64,000 nt of DNA. Origin: Thermoanaerobacter uzonensis DSM 18761 (lineage in GTDB: Bacteria; Bacillota; Thermoanaerobacteria; Thermoanaerobacterales; Thermoanaerobacteraceae). The notes under the pieces are model-generated. The model was not told the DNA's origin. It saw nothing but the letters and a program-made list of their open reading frames with translations, and made no database searches. The stretch lies in assembly GCF_900129115.1 (NCBI RefSeq), contig NZ_FQUR01000008.1:124001-188000 (forward strand), read 5' to 3'. The translations under genes and the position numbers were made by a program. How positions within the stretch are numbered: the first letter of the stretch is position 1; every line of letters begins with the position of its first letter. This document shows, piece after piece, positions 53,141 to 61,490 of this stretch.

Positions 53141-54154
53141 TTATAATGTTGTCGATATTGTAATAGCATGGGCAATTCCAGGAATAGATTCCCCTTGCTG
53201 GCTGCTGGTAGGAGATAAAAGAGCTCCCGTCGCCATAAATAAAACTTTTTTATAGACTCCATTTTGTATTTGAGATAAAAGCCATCCATTCAAAACCACT
53301 GCAGAACAAGCCGCACCGCTGCCACCAGAGTGAACGTCTTGTGATTCATCAAAAATTTCTATTCCACAATCTTTATACTTACTCTCTATATCATAGCCCT
53401 CTTTATATAATAACTCTAAAAGTATGTCTTTTCCTACTCTTCCCATGTCTCCTGTCATAATAAGGTCATAGTCTTCTATTGTAAAACCTGTATCTTTAAA
53501 ATGAGTGATAATTGTATCTGCTGCAGCAGGTGCCATTGCCGCTCCCATGTTATTGGCATCCTTCATCCCCAAATCTACAACTTTGCCAGTAGTAGCATGG
53601 GTAATATAAGGGCCTTCTCCTGTGGAGGCTAAAATTGTAGCTCCTGCACCTGTCACCGTCCACTGTGAAGTAAAAGGCCTTTGAATGCCTTGTTCTAAAG
53701 GATATCTAAACTGTCTTTCGGCAGTAGAAAAATGGCTGGAAGTTGCCGCTATTATATAGTCAGCGTAGCCTCCATCAATAAGCATAGCCCCTAAAGTCAA
53801 TCCCTCTGTCATAGTAGAACAAGCACCATACAATCCAAAATGTGGCACATTCAGTTGTCGCGCAGCAAAATTTGCACTTATAATTTGATTTAGCAAATCA
53901 CCACCTAATAGGTAATCAATGTCTGAAATCTTGAGATTGGCCTTTTTTAATGCTAAATTTACAGCATCTTGAAACATTTTTGACTCTGCTTTTTCCCAAC
54001 TTTTTTCTCCATATGTATCGTCTACTAAAATCATATCAAAATAATCTCTTAAAGGTCCTTCTCCTTCTTTAGGTCCTACAATAGTGCCTCCAGCTATTAT
54101 AGAAGGAGGATTTTTAAATTTAACTGTTTGTGCGCCTAATTTTTTTTCTGCCAT
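53141..54154 (-). CDS. spoVAD: Stage V sporulation protein AD
   Basis: Thiolase-fold protein that binds dipicolinic acid during spore formation and germination. Characteristic MILVDDTYGEKSWEKAE, NVPHFGLYGACSTMTEG and HSGGSGAACSAV are seen in its 337 residues. The catalytic-like Cys of thiolases is retained in YGACST. Between spoVAC and spoVAE, as in Bacillus; it ends 10 bases before spoVAE. Confidence 0.97.
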   Translation of the reverse strand: MAEKKLGAQTVKFKNPPSIIAGGTIVGPKEGEGPLRDYFDMILVDDTYGEKSWEKAESKMFQDAVNLALKKANLKISDIDYLLGGDLLNQIISANFAARQLNVPHFGLYGACSTMTEGLTLGAMLIDGGYADYIIAATSSHFSTAERQFRYPLEQGIQRPFTSQWTVTGAGATILASTGEGPYITHATTGKVVDLGMKDANNMGAAMAPAAADTIITHFKDTGFTIEDYDLIMTGDMGRVGKDILLELLYKEGYDIESKYKDCGIEIFDESQDVHSGGSGAACSAVVLNGWLLSQIQNGVYKKVLFMATGALLSPTSSQQGESIPGIAHAITISTTL

Positions 54155-54169
54155 ATCTAACTTCCCCTT

Positions 54170-54616
54170 TTACTTCAAAAAATAATATATTAAGCCTATA
54201 ATAATTGAAGTACTGACACCATATACAATAACAGGTCCTGCAATTGTAAACATCTTTGCTGCTGCTCCAAAAACAAAACCTTCCCTTTTAAACTCCATTG
54301 CCGGTGACACAATAGAATTTGCAAAACCTGTTATTGGCACTATAGAACCTGCCCCTGCAAACTTCCCTATATCATCATAGACCCCAATTCCAGTTAAAAA
54401 AGCCCCAAGAAATACCATAGTAATTGATACAAGAGTATTGGCATCTTGCATAGAATAACCTCTTGTTAGGTAAAAATTTAAAAAGAACTGCCCTATGTCG
54501 CTTATCAATCCTCCTACCACAAAAGCCATTACTACGTTTTTAAGCAAAGTAGGTTTAGGCTCATATTTCTGTGCTATATTTTTATACTCTTGCTCTTTTT
54601 TTACATCCCTTTCCAT
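54170..54616 (-). CDS. spoVAC: Stage V sporulation protein AC
   Basis: Mechanosensitive-type channel subunit for dipicolinic acid. The ATG at 54616 lies 7 bases after AAGGGTG and gives 148 residues; a GTG at 54625 lies inside that site. Four to five transmembrane segments and GAGSIVPITGFANSIVSPA, which resembles the SpoVAE motif, are present. spoVAA, AB and AF are not seen next to it. Confidence 0.95.
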   Translation of the reverse strand: MERDVKKEQEYKNIAQKYEPKPTLLKNVVMAFVVGGLISDIGQFFLNFYLTRGYSMQDANTLVSITMVFLGAFLTGIGVYDDIGKFAGAGSIVPITGFANSIVSPAMEFKREGFVFGAAAKMFTIAGPVIVYGVSTSIIIGLIYYFLK

Positions 54617-54638
54617 TAATTTCACCCTTTCTTATGAG

Positions 54639-54660
54639 AAGAGCACCATAGACGGTGCTC
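54639..54660 (-). terminator. Hairpin after the dodecin gene
   Basis: GAGCACC (54641-54647) and GGTGCTC (54654-54660) form a 7-bp stem with a 6-base loop. The T tail is poor, so partial read-through into spoVAC is likely. Confidence 0.5.
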
Positions 54661-54668
54661 ATTTATTT

Positions 54669-55010
54669 TCAATCTAATTCTTTATCTGCTCTATAAGCTA
54701 TTTGTATATTAGCTTTATATTCTACTATTTTGCCATTTTTTACATTAGCTGTTTGATTGACAACTTCAATTCCTGATATATTGTCAATAGACTTAGCTGC
54801 TTCTTCTACAGCTTTGTGTATTGCATCTTCCCAGCTCACTGTTGAATCTCCTACTACATTTAAAACTTTAACAACTGCCATACTTTTTCCTCCTCCCTTA
54901 TATACCAAATCAGCACTGTCAGGTATTTTTTTATTGGTTTTGTGCATATAAAAATAGCTAACAGTAAAAATTAGCAATATTGCCACGATTATAATTAACA
55001 TCTTTTTCAT
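54669..55010 (-). CDS. Dodecin-domain protein with N-terminal membrane anchor
   Basis: The last 70 codons (from an ATG at 54881) read as a whole dodecin, the small flavin-binding dodecamer family: VVKVLNVVGDSTVSWEDAI, GIEVVNQTANVKNGKI and EYKANIQIAYRAD. Upstream in the same frame is a basic start and one hydrophobic helix (MLIIIVAILLIFTVSYFYM), giving 113 residues from an ATG at 55010. A near-perfect GGAGGAGG sits 7-8 bases before the internal ATG, so both a membrane-anchored form and a free dodecin could be made. It lies between the spoIIA operon and spoVAC. Confidence 0.72.
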   Translation of the reverse strand: MKKMLIIIVAILLIFTVSYFYMHKTNKKIPDSADLVYKGGGKSMAVVKVLNVVGDSTVSWEDAIHKAVEEAAKSIDNISGIEVVNQTANVKNGKIVEYKANIQIAYRADKELD

Positions 55011-55060
55011 TTTCATTTCACCAGCCATTATTAGTATGTGAAAATAAGCAAAATTAATTC

Positions 55061-55097
55061 AAAAAAAGTGTAGTATTTACGTTAAAATACTACACTT
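55061..55097 (-). terminator. Rho-independent terminator of the spoIIA operon
   Basis: A 13-bp stem (55066-55078 and 55085-55097, core AAGTGTAGTATTT) with a 6-base loop; the minus strand continues with seven Ts. The stem overlaps the sigF stop region. Confidence 0.88.
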
Positions 55098-55830
55098 CTT
55101 CCAATTCTTTTCTTAGTTTTTGTAAAACTTTTTTTTCGAGTCTTGATACTTGCACTTGTGAAATTCCTAAAATGTTTGCTACTTCCATTTGGGTCATATC
55201 CTTAAAATATCTCAAAAATATTATCTGTTTTTCTCTTGGTTTAAGTTTATTTATAACCATTTGTAAAGCTAATTTATCGTCTATATCAACTTCTTTTTCC
55301 TCTTCACTCACCATTTCAATTAAAAGTCTGTCATCTTCGTCATGAGTTATATTGTCATATAATGACTCAGCAGTAGCAGACGATTCAAAAGCCATCGCAA
55401 TTTCTTCAGGACTTACATTTAATCTTTCAGCAATTTCATTAATAGTTGGTTCTCTATTTAATTCATTGCTTAAAATCTCTTTCACATAAAAAGCTTTTGT
55501 AGAAAGCTCTTTTAAAGAACGACTCACTTTTATTAATCCATCATCTCTTATAAATCTCTTAATTTCTCCGATTATTATAGGTACTGCATAGGTTGACAAT
55601 TTTACATTGTAAGACTCATCAAATTTTTGAATCGCCTTTACAAAACCTATACAGCCTATTTGATATAAATCCTCCAATTCATACCCTCTATTAGAAAACT
55701 TTTTAACAATACTCCAAATAAGACCACTATTTTCTAAAATTAATTTTTCCAAGCTTTCTTTATCATTTTTTTGTGCCGCTCTTATCAATTTCAAATTCTC
55801 ATCACTTTTTTCAAAATTCCCTTCTTTCAT
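55090..55830 (-). CDS. sigF: RNA polymerase sporulation sigma factor F
   Basis: First forespore-specific sigma factor (SpoIIAC). 246 residues with region 2 (LEDLYQIGCIGFVKAIQKFD, then STYAVPIIIGEIKRFIRDDG) and region 4 (LKPREKQIIFLRYFKDMTQMEVANILGISQ over two parts). Third gene of spoIIAA-AB-sigF, with small gaps. Its activity would be held by SpoIIAB and released by SpoIIAA. Confidence 0.97.
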   Translation of the reverse strand: MKEGNFEKSDENLKLIRAAQKNDKESLEKLILENSGLIWSIVKKFSNRGYELEDLYQIGCIGFVKAIQKFDESYNVKLSTYAVPIIIGEIKRFIRDDGLIKVSRSLKELSTKAFYVKEILSNELNREPTINEIAERLNVSPEEIAMAFESSATAESLYDNITHDEDDRLLIEMVSEEEKEVDIDDKLALQMVINKLKPREKQIIFLRYFKDMTQMEVANILGISQVQVSRLEKKVLQKLRKELEEV

Positions 55831-55839
55831 AAGGTCACC

Positions 55840-56271
55840 TCATTTATCAGGCCTTATATACTTTATCATTCGAACAAGAGTTCCCTTTCCTGGAGTTGAT
55901 TCAACTTCCAATTCATCCATAAAGGTCTGCATGACAGTAAAGCCCATTCCTGCTCGCTCTTCTTCTAAGCGAGTAGTAAAAAGAGGTTGCATGGCTTTCT
56001 CAATATCGTCAATCCCTTTTCCCTCATCTATAACTTCAATTGTTATTTTGTTACCTGAAATAAAAGCTTTAATGGTAATGATGCCGATTTTATTCTCATA
56101 TCCGTGAATTATGCAGTTAGTAACTGCTTCTGAAACAGCAGTTTTTATATCTGCAATTTCTTCAATTGTCGGATCTAGTTGAGCAGCAAAAGCTGCAACA
56201 ACAGTCCTTGCAAAAGACTCATTTTGCGACTTACTTAAAAATTTTAACTCCATCATGTTTGTATATTCCAT
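55840..56271 (-). CDS. spoIIAB: Anti-sigma-F factor SpoIIAB
   Basis: GHKL-type serine kinase and anti-sigma factor of 143 residues. The N box is [16 protein letters not shown], the G1 box is VIDEGKGID, and the G2-like part is [15 protein letters not shown]. It binds sigma-F and phosphorylates SpoIIAA. Confidence 0.97.
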   Translation of the reverse strand: MEYTNMMELKFLSKSQNESFARTVVAAFAAQLDPTIEEIADIKTAVSEAVTNCIIHGYENKIGIITIKAFISGNKITIEVIDEGKGIDDIEKAMQPLFTTRLEEERAGMGFTVMQTFMDELEVESTPGKGTLVRMIKYIRPDK

Positions 56272-56284
56272 GATAATCCCCCTT

Positions 56285-56620
56285 CTATATTTCCTTTAAG
56301 GCTTCTTCAATGTCATTATAACATTTAATTATACGCAACAATCCAGAAACTTCAATAATTTTATGTAATTGTTTATTGGCATTTACTATAGCTACCTTGC
56401 CATTATTCTCTTTAATTTTTTTATATCTTCCTATTATAACGCCAATTCCTGAACTATCCATAAAATTTACATTTTTAAAATCAAAAATTAAATTTTTACA
56501 CAACTTTTTTTCATACTCTTCATCAATAACACTTTTTATACTCTCCGCCACATGATGATCTAACTCACCTTCAATTTTGGCTATCAAAGCATCCCCTTTT
56601 TTTGCAAATTTTACTCTCAT
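56285..56620 (-). CDS. spoIIAA: Anti-sigma-F factor antagonist SpoIIAA
   Basis: STAS-domain protein of 111 residues. The regulatory phosphorylation serine is in [14 protein letters not shown] (second serine, about position 57). Unphosphorylated SpoIIAA frees sigma-F from SpoIIAB. First gene of the operon and directly downstream of a sigma-H promoter. Confidence 0.97.
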   Translation of the reverse strand: MRVKFAKKGDALIAKIEGELDHHVAESIKSVIDEEYEKKLCKNLIFDFKNVNFMDSSGIGVIIGRYKKIKENNGKVAIVNANKQLHKIIEVSGLLRIIKCYNDIEEALKEI

Positions 56621-56640
56621 TTTATCAACCTCCCCCTATT

Positions 56641-56669
56641 ATATTCGATATAAATTTTAAAATTCCTCC
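56641..56669 (-). promoter_or_regulatory. Sigma-H promoter of the spoIIA operon
   Basis: On the minus strand GGAGGAATT (56661-56669) and ATCGAATAT (56641-56649) fit RNAGGAWWW and RNNGAATWW with an 11-base spacer. spoIIA is a known sigma-H operon in Bacillus. Confidence 0.85.
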
Positions 56670-56692
56670 TTTTTTGTGATATTTTTCTAAAA

Positions 56693-56727
56693 AATATAAA
56701 AAAGCACTAAACTACTGTTTAGTGCTT
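56693..56727 (-). terminator. Rho-independent terminator of dacF
   Basis: AAGCACTAAAC / GTTTAGTGCTT (56702-56712 and 56717-56727) with a 4-base loop; the minus strand continues TTTTTTATATTTTTTA. It separates dacF from spoIIA. Confidence 0.88.
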
Positions 56728-56735
56728 AAAGTAAA

Positions 56736-57881
56736 TTACTCATATTTTAGCCAACCAATAAAAACTTTATTGAGATTTTCAAAAAAGTTCGCTTTTTCTA
56801 CTGTTTCCTGAGGATATATGTTAAATGTCTTTATAATCTTGCCATCCTGTGTTATTTTTACAGTACCTATTGGGACCTCTTTGGCTAGAGGAGCTAATAC
56901 AGCATTCTTTAGCTCCACCTCTGTTTTTATATTTTTACCTTCTCCTTTTTTAATCAGTATATACTCATCATCGCGGCACACAACACTAACAGCCTGCTTT
57001 TTCCCTTTTAAAACTTTAACATTGCCAAAGCTTTGCCCTTTTGAAGCTACTTTTACACTTTCATAATTAGCAAATCCATAATCTAATAATTTAGCCGCTT
57101 CACTAAACCTCGTCTCAGAATCAGGTGCTCCGAACACCACCGCTATTAGCCTTGTATCTCCCCTTTTAGCTGTTGCTGCCATACAATAAAGTGCTTCCGA
57201 TGTAGATCCTGTTTTAATACCATCTGCTCCTTTATATCGCCATAGTAATTTATTAGTATTTATGAGACTAAATTTCCCATTTCTTAAAGAATCTAATTTA
57301 TTGGTTAAATATTTAAATATGCTCTCGTGCTTTACTAATTCCCTTGAAATCATTGCAATATCATATACGCTTGTCAAGTGCCCTTCCTCAGGTAGTCCAG
57401 TTGCATTTTTAAAAGTAGTATTTTTTGCTCCCAATTCTTTAGCCCTTTTATTCATCATTTCAACAAAATTTTCCTCTGTACCCGCAATATATTCAGCTAA
57501 AGCAACAGAAGCATCGTTTGCCGAATTCATCGCTATAGCCTTCATTAAATCATCTACTGTCATTTCCTCTCCTACTTCTAAATATATTTGTGTACCTCCC
57601 ATATCAAAGGCATGTTTACTTGTGACAACTTTATCTGTTATTTTAATTTTACCAGAATCTATTGCTTCAATCGCCAGTAAAAGAGTCATTACTTTGGTAA
57701 CACTGGCAGGCGGCAAGGGCTTATGGATATCTTTTTCATAAAGAATTTGTCCAGTATTAGCCTCTATCAAAATAGCAGATTTTGACTTTAAATTTAATGT
57801 ATCAGCATATACTGTGCCATTTAAGACAAAAGAAATAGCTAGTATCACACTCACTAATAATGTTAAAAGCCTTTTAAACAT
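56736..57881 (-). CDS. dacF: D-alanyl-D-alanine carboxypeptidase DacF
   Basis: PBP of the forespore that sets peptidoglycan cross-linking in the spore cortex. Signal peptide LLTLLVSVILAISFVLNGTVYA, then SxxK in PASVTKVMTLLL, SxN in NSANDASVALAEYI, and KTG in IKTGSTSEALY. The ATG at 57881 after GGAGGG gives 381 residues; a longer frame to 57953 overlaps the xerD-like gene without a ribosome site. Upstream of spoIIA as in Bacillus, but here cut off by a terminator. Confidence 0.95.
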   Translation of the reverse strand: MFKRLLTLLVSVILAISFVLNGTVYADTLNLKSKSAILIEANTGQILYEKDIHKPLPPASVTKVMTLLLAIEAIDSGKIKITDKVVTSKHAFDMGGTQIYLEVGEEMTVDDLMKAIAMNSANDASVALAEYIAGTEENFVEMMNKRAKELGAKNTTFKNATGLPEEGHLTSVYDIAMISRELVKHESIFKYLTNKLDSLRNGKFSLINTNKLLWRYKGADGIKTGSTSEALYCMAATAKRGDTRLIAVVFGAPDSETRFSEAAKLLDYGFANYESVKVASKGQSFGNVKVLKGKKQAVSVVCRDDEYILIKKGEGKNIKTEVELKNAVLAPLAKEVPIGTVKITQDGKIIKTFNIYPQETVEKANFFENLNKVFIGWLKYE

Positions 57882-57945
57882 AAAATCACCCTCCTCATCA
57901 CTATTTATTTTGCGCTGGAGGGTAAATATTATACTTTTTAAAATT

Positions 57946-58818
57946 TTAAGCACGAGGGTGAAATTTATTATAAACTTCTTTTATTTTTGACTTTGAAATT
58001 AAAGAAAGTAAATTTGCGTTTAAATCCGTTTGATAACCTAACATTTCTTGAACAGCTCGAATATCTGCACCATTTTGAAGCATATGCTGTGCAAAAGATT
58101 GTCTTAGCGTATTTGGAGTAACAGGAAAACCAGGATTAATTTTATCAGTGTATTCTCTTATTATTTTCCAACAGCCTTGTCTTGTGAGTTTTTCTCCTCG
58201 CAAATTTAAAAAAAGAGTATTTTCTCCATTTTTTGTTTTTCTTCCTTTTTCAATATAATTTTTTAAAGCCTCAATTGCATGAGAACCTATTGGAATAACT
58301 CTCTCTTTATTAGAGCGAATAACTACATAGCCATAAGAGAGATTCACATCTTCTAATTTTAAAGAAATAACTTCGGAGACTTTAAGTCCTGTAGCATACA
58401 TAAGTTCAATAAGAGCTTTATCTCTAATTCCTTTTTCATCATCACCAAAATCTAGTGAAAGTAACATATCTACCTGTTCAACTGTTAAAGTAGCAGGCGG
58501 CTTTTTTTCTACTTTCGGGGTATTAATCATGTATGTTGGGTCTTCTTCTATTTTCTTTTTCATAAATAGATAATGATAAAAGGCTTTAAGAGAAGAAAGA
58601 TTTCGCGAAACAGTTGCTTGTGATTTTCCTTTTTTCTTCAAGTAATAAAGATAATTTAATATTGTCGATTTTTTGACATTATAATATTCAAATTCGATTT
58701 CTTCAAGGTAATTTAAAAATTGTTTTATGTCTCTGTTATAAGATTCAAGAGTGTTATTTGACAATTTTTTGTTCTTTTTTAAAAAATCCAAAAACTCCCC
58801 AACCACATTATTTAACAT
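57946..58818 (-). CDS. XerD-like tyrosine recombinase homologue with catalytic residues lost
   Basis: 290 residues. It has the same two-domain order as XerD, and sits in the XerD place of the spoIIM-xerD-dacF locus. The catalytic set is broken. The first Arg is replaced by K146 (ATGLKVSEV), the HxxR His by N236 (PNTLRQSF, R239 kept), the LGH His by Y262 (MLGYQ), and the Tyr nucleophile region by NANLLSLIS with no Tyr. No frameshift or stop is seen. It is probably a DNA-binding or structural relict rather than an active recombinase. Confidence 0.85.
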   Translation of the reverse strand: MLNNVVGEFLDFLKKNKKLSNNTLESYNRDIKQFLNYLEEIEFEYYNVKKSTILNYLYYLKKKGKSQATVSRNLSSLKAFYHYLFMKKKIEEDPTYMINTPKVEKKPPATLTVEQVDMLLSLDFGDDEKGIRDKALIELMYATGLKVSEVISLKLEDVNLSYGYVVIRSNKERVIPIGSHAIEALKNYIEKGRKTKNGENTLFLNLRGEKLTRQGCWKIIREYTDKINPGFPVTPNTLRQSFAQHMLQNGADIRAVQEMLGYQTDLNANLLSLISKSKIKEVYNKFHPRA

Positions 58819-58901
58819 ATTCTTTACCCCTACAATCTTGATTTTTTATAATAGATCCATTTAATTATAAATATTCAACATAAATCGTCATTTTCCTTCT
58901 T

Positions 58902-59525
58902 TTATGGTGAAAAAATCGGCAAAAGTAATATATAAGGTGAAAGATAAGATTCTATCAAACAGCCTATTAATATAACTAAAAATCCTGCATATACCATAAA
59001 AGTATAAGAAACAAATTGCGATATTAATTCTTCAAAATGAAATTTGCGATTTTTCAAAAGATATAAAGAAAAATTAATAGCTGTTACAGATATAAACAAG
59101 ATTCCTGATAAAATAAAAACATTTTGAGGTAAAATTCCCATCAATACGAGTAATATACCTTTTATTTCAAATTCTTTTATCAAAACTCCAATAGAAAATC
59201 CTAAAATAAATCCTCTTATCCCCGCAAGCAAAAATATAAAAGGAATCCCTATAATTGTAGCTCCTAAAATCCATAAAACAAAAACAGTAACAAAATTATT
59301 TAGAAGGGATTGTTTAAAAATTTGGGCAGAATTCAAGTCTACAGATTTTGCAATTTTATAAAATTTTGAAATATATCCTATTATTTGCTCCATCTGTATG
59401 TCAGTGAGGTTATTAACAGTAAAAGATCCTGCTGCTATTCCTATCATTAAACACATTACAGCTAACACATACAATAAAAAATTATTTTTAATATGCAAAT
59501 AAAGATTTCCTTTTAAAAACTTCAA
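58902..59525 (-). CDS. spoIIM: Stage II sporulation protein M
   Basis: Mother-cell membrane protein of the SpoIIDMP engulfment complex. 207 residues with about five membrane segments: YVLAVMCLMIGIAAGSF, VFVLWILGATIIGIPFIFLLAG, ILLVLMGILPQNVFIL and two near the end. TTG start at 59525, right at the 3' foot of a hairpin whose 3' arm holds the GGGGG ribosome site. Between the EndoQ-type gene and the XerD-like gene. Confidence 0.95.
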   Translation of the reverse strand: MKFLKGNLYLHIKNNFLLYVLAVMCLMIGIAAGSFTVNNLTDIQMEQIIGYISKFYKIAKSVDLNSAQIFKQSLLNNFVTVFVLWILGATIIGIPFIFLLAGIRGFILGFSIGVLIKEFEIKGILLVLMGILPQNVFILSGILFISVTAINFSLYLLKNRKFHFEELISQFVSYTFMVYAGFLVILIGCLIESYLSPYILLLPIFSP

Positions 59526-59589
59526 GAATATTGCCCCCTATTTTTTATAAAGCTAATTTAAATTTATGATTCAAAAGGGGACAATATTC
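59526..59589 (-). promoter_or_regulatory. Hairpin sequestering the spoIIM ribosome-binding site
   Basis: In the minus-strand transcript GAATATTGTCCCC pairs with GGGGGCAATATTC (13 bp, one U-G) around a loop of about 38 bases. The 3' arm contains the only Shine-Dalgarno sequence and ends directly before the TTG start. Confidence 0.65.
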
Positions 59590-59592
59590 CTT

Positions 59593-60765
59593 TTAAGTGA
59601 TAGTAACTTTGCCGTATATTCCTCCTCCTCCCGCTAAAACATCCAGTTTCCCTTCTCTTCCTCTTAAAATATTTAATGCCTTTGAAGTTCCTATCACTTT
59701 CTCTAATTCTTCATAAGGTGCATGATGCAAAGCATACAATTCACTTCCAAAGTAATTCACCAATTTTTCGATAGTCTTACCTCCAATATTAGGAATAAAT
59801 TCTAGGGGAATTTGATAGACATATAAAGGTCTAAAAGGAGGATGTTTTGTATCATAATCTTTAATTTGCTTTATTCTATCCTTTACACCTAAAACTATAT
59901 TTGAACTTCCACATTTTAAGCATTTTTTTACAGGAGATTCTTCCTTCGCAATATAACCACAATCCAAGCAAAAAGTTCTGTGGTATTTCCCTAATTTAGG
60001 ATTTAGGCCATAATTTCTTACAATTTCTCTTCCTTTTTCTCTTTTTATAGCCAACAAAATCTCTTCAAAATTTGCATCTTTTATATCAAAAACATTAAAC
60101 TCTCTGCCTATTTTTTCTAAAGAATGGGCATCTGAATTGGAAAGAAAAGTTTTATTTTGCAACTCCTCAATCTGATCAGCCATATCAGAGTCTGCACTAA
60201 GGCCCAATTCCACTCCATAAATATATTGATAAAAATCTTTAAAGACATATTTAAGCCTATCAGTAGAACTGCCATAGTAACTTTTAAAGGGAGTAAAAAC
60301 ATGGGCAGGAATCACAATCCCGCTGTATTTTTCTGCGATTTCAACAGCCTGTACACTTGTAAGATTTACTCGCTGAGAACTTAGATTTATATTTTTAACG
60401 TATTTAGAAATTTCTTGAGAAAACAACGAAATACTCTCAATATCTCTAAAATAACATATTAAATGAGGAGAACCCTTTTCCTCTTTGCCAATTTCTATTT
60501 CACTGCCTAAAATCAAAGTAACTTTATTTTTATACCTAAGCCCTCCTTCTTCAAGGGAGAATAGTATTCCTTCTTGTATATATTCTTTTAGCTCCTCCAA
60601 AATAAGCGGAGAAGCGCCATCTACAATGCCAACTATATCAATTCCTTTTAATATACTTTTTTCTAATATATTTAAAACAGTTAAATTTTTTGAGGCCGCA
60701 ATTTTTACAGGAGCTCCTTTTATACTCCTTGCAACATGAACATGCAAATCCCCGTAAAATCTCAT
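59593..60765 (-). CDS. Endonuclease Q-type PHP nuclease
   Basis: 390 residues similar to the EndoQ/YqxK group, which in archaea and Bacillus cuts DNA 5' of deaminated bases. N-terminal PHP domain with DLHVHVARS, GIVDGASP, and LSNSDAHSLEKIG; then a C4-type zinc finger CLDCGYIAKEESPVKKCLKCG, and a C-terminal helix-hairpin-helix-like region (PNIGGKTIEKLVNYFGSE). In Bacillus yqxK also lies by nudF and spoIIM. Its stop overlaps nothing; its start overlaps the nudF stop by four bases. Confidence 0.85.
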   Translation of the reverse strand: MRFYGDLHVHVARSIKGAPVKIAASKNLTVLNILEKSILKGIDIVGIVDGASPLILEELKEYIQEGILFSLEEGGLRYKNKVTLILGSEIEIGKEEKGSPHLICYFRDIESISLFSQEISKYVKNINLSSQRVNLTSVQAVEIAEKYSGIVIPAHVFTPFKSYYGSSTDRLKYVFKDFYQYIYGVELGLSADSDMADQIEELQNKTFLSNSDAHSLEKIGREFNVFDIKDANFEEILLAIKREKGREIVRNYGLNPKLGKYHRTFCLDCGYIAKEESPVKKCLKCGSSNIVLGVKDRIKQIKDYDTKHPPFRPLYVYQIPLEFIPNIGGKTIEKLVNYFGSELYALHHAPYEELEKVIGTSKALNILRGREGKLDVLAGGGGIYGKVTIT

Positions 60766-61301
60766 AAACTATTCCTCATTTTTAAATAATATAAAATTCC
60801 AATTATCGTTTTAGAATCTTTTATTTGATTTTGTAAAATCATTTCCCACAATTCCTCTGGAGTATATTCATATACTTCTAAAAATTCATCCTCATCAGGT
60901 TGAGCAGTGTATTTTTTTAAATCTTTTGCAAAATACAAATACATTTTTTCATTAGAAAAACCGGGAGTGGTATAAAAAGTAATCAAATGCTTTATAAAAC
61001 CTGCTTCATAACCTGTCTCTTCTAATAACTCTCTTTTAGCACAAATCAAAGGGTCTTCACCCTTTTCTAATTTTCCTGCCGGTATTTCTAATAAAGACTC
61101 CTCTGCAGGTTTTCTATATTGTTTGACTAATAAAATCTTTCCTTCTTCATTAACTGCTACTATGGATACGCCGCCAGGATGCTCAACTATTTCTCGCGTA
61201 GTAACTTTTCCATTAGGCAGTTTTACCTCATCTACTCTTAAATTTATTATTTTCCCTTCAAAAATCTTGTTGGTGTTAACTGTAACTTCTTTTTGTTCCA
61301 A
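60762..61301 (-). CDS. nudF: ADP-ribose pyrophosphatase, Nudix family
   Basis: Hydrolyses ADP-ribose to AMP and ribose-5-phosphate. The Nudix box G-x5-E-x7-REUxEExGU is in GKLEKGEDPLICAKRELLEETG. 179 residues, TTG start at 61301 about 8 bases after AAAGGAAG. Next to the EndoQ-type gene and spoIIM, as in Bacillus. Confidence 0.93.
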   Translation of the reverse strand: MEQKEVTVNTNKIFEGKIINLRVDEVKLPNGKVTTREIVEHPGGVSIVAVNEEGKILLVKQYRKPAEESLLEIPAGKLEKGEDPLICAKRELLEETGYEAGFIKHLITFYTTPGFSNEKMYLYFAKDLKKYTAQPDEDEFLEVYEYTPEELWEMILQNQIKDSKTIIGILYYLKMRNSL

Positions 61302-61367
61302 AATTCATCTTCCTTTCTATGTATAATTTTAACAATAAATACATACTATAGAAATGAGGTGAGAAAA

Positions 61368-61490
61368 ATGATTATAGTGGGAAACACTCTTTATTATGCT
61401 GGAAAATTTTCCACACTATTATTTTTATTAAAGGAACTAAATAAAAAATACAAAACTTTAGGAGAAGTAATCAAATCAGTTTCGCACTAA
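61368..61490 (+). CDS. 40-codon ORF of unknown function
   Basis: An ATG at 61368 lies 7 bases after GAGGTGAG, and the frame runs 40 codons to 61490. The N terminus VGNTLYYAGKFSTLLFLLKEL is hydrophobic or amphipathic, followed by a basic KKYKTLG. It lies opposite to the surrounding genes, and its last 15 bases overlap the converging DUF3866 gene. I do not recognise it. Confidence 0.5.
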   Translation: MIIVGNTLYYAGKFSTLLFLLKELNKKYKTLGEVIKSVSH

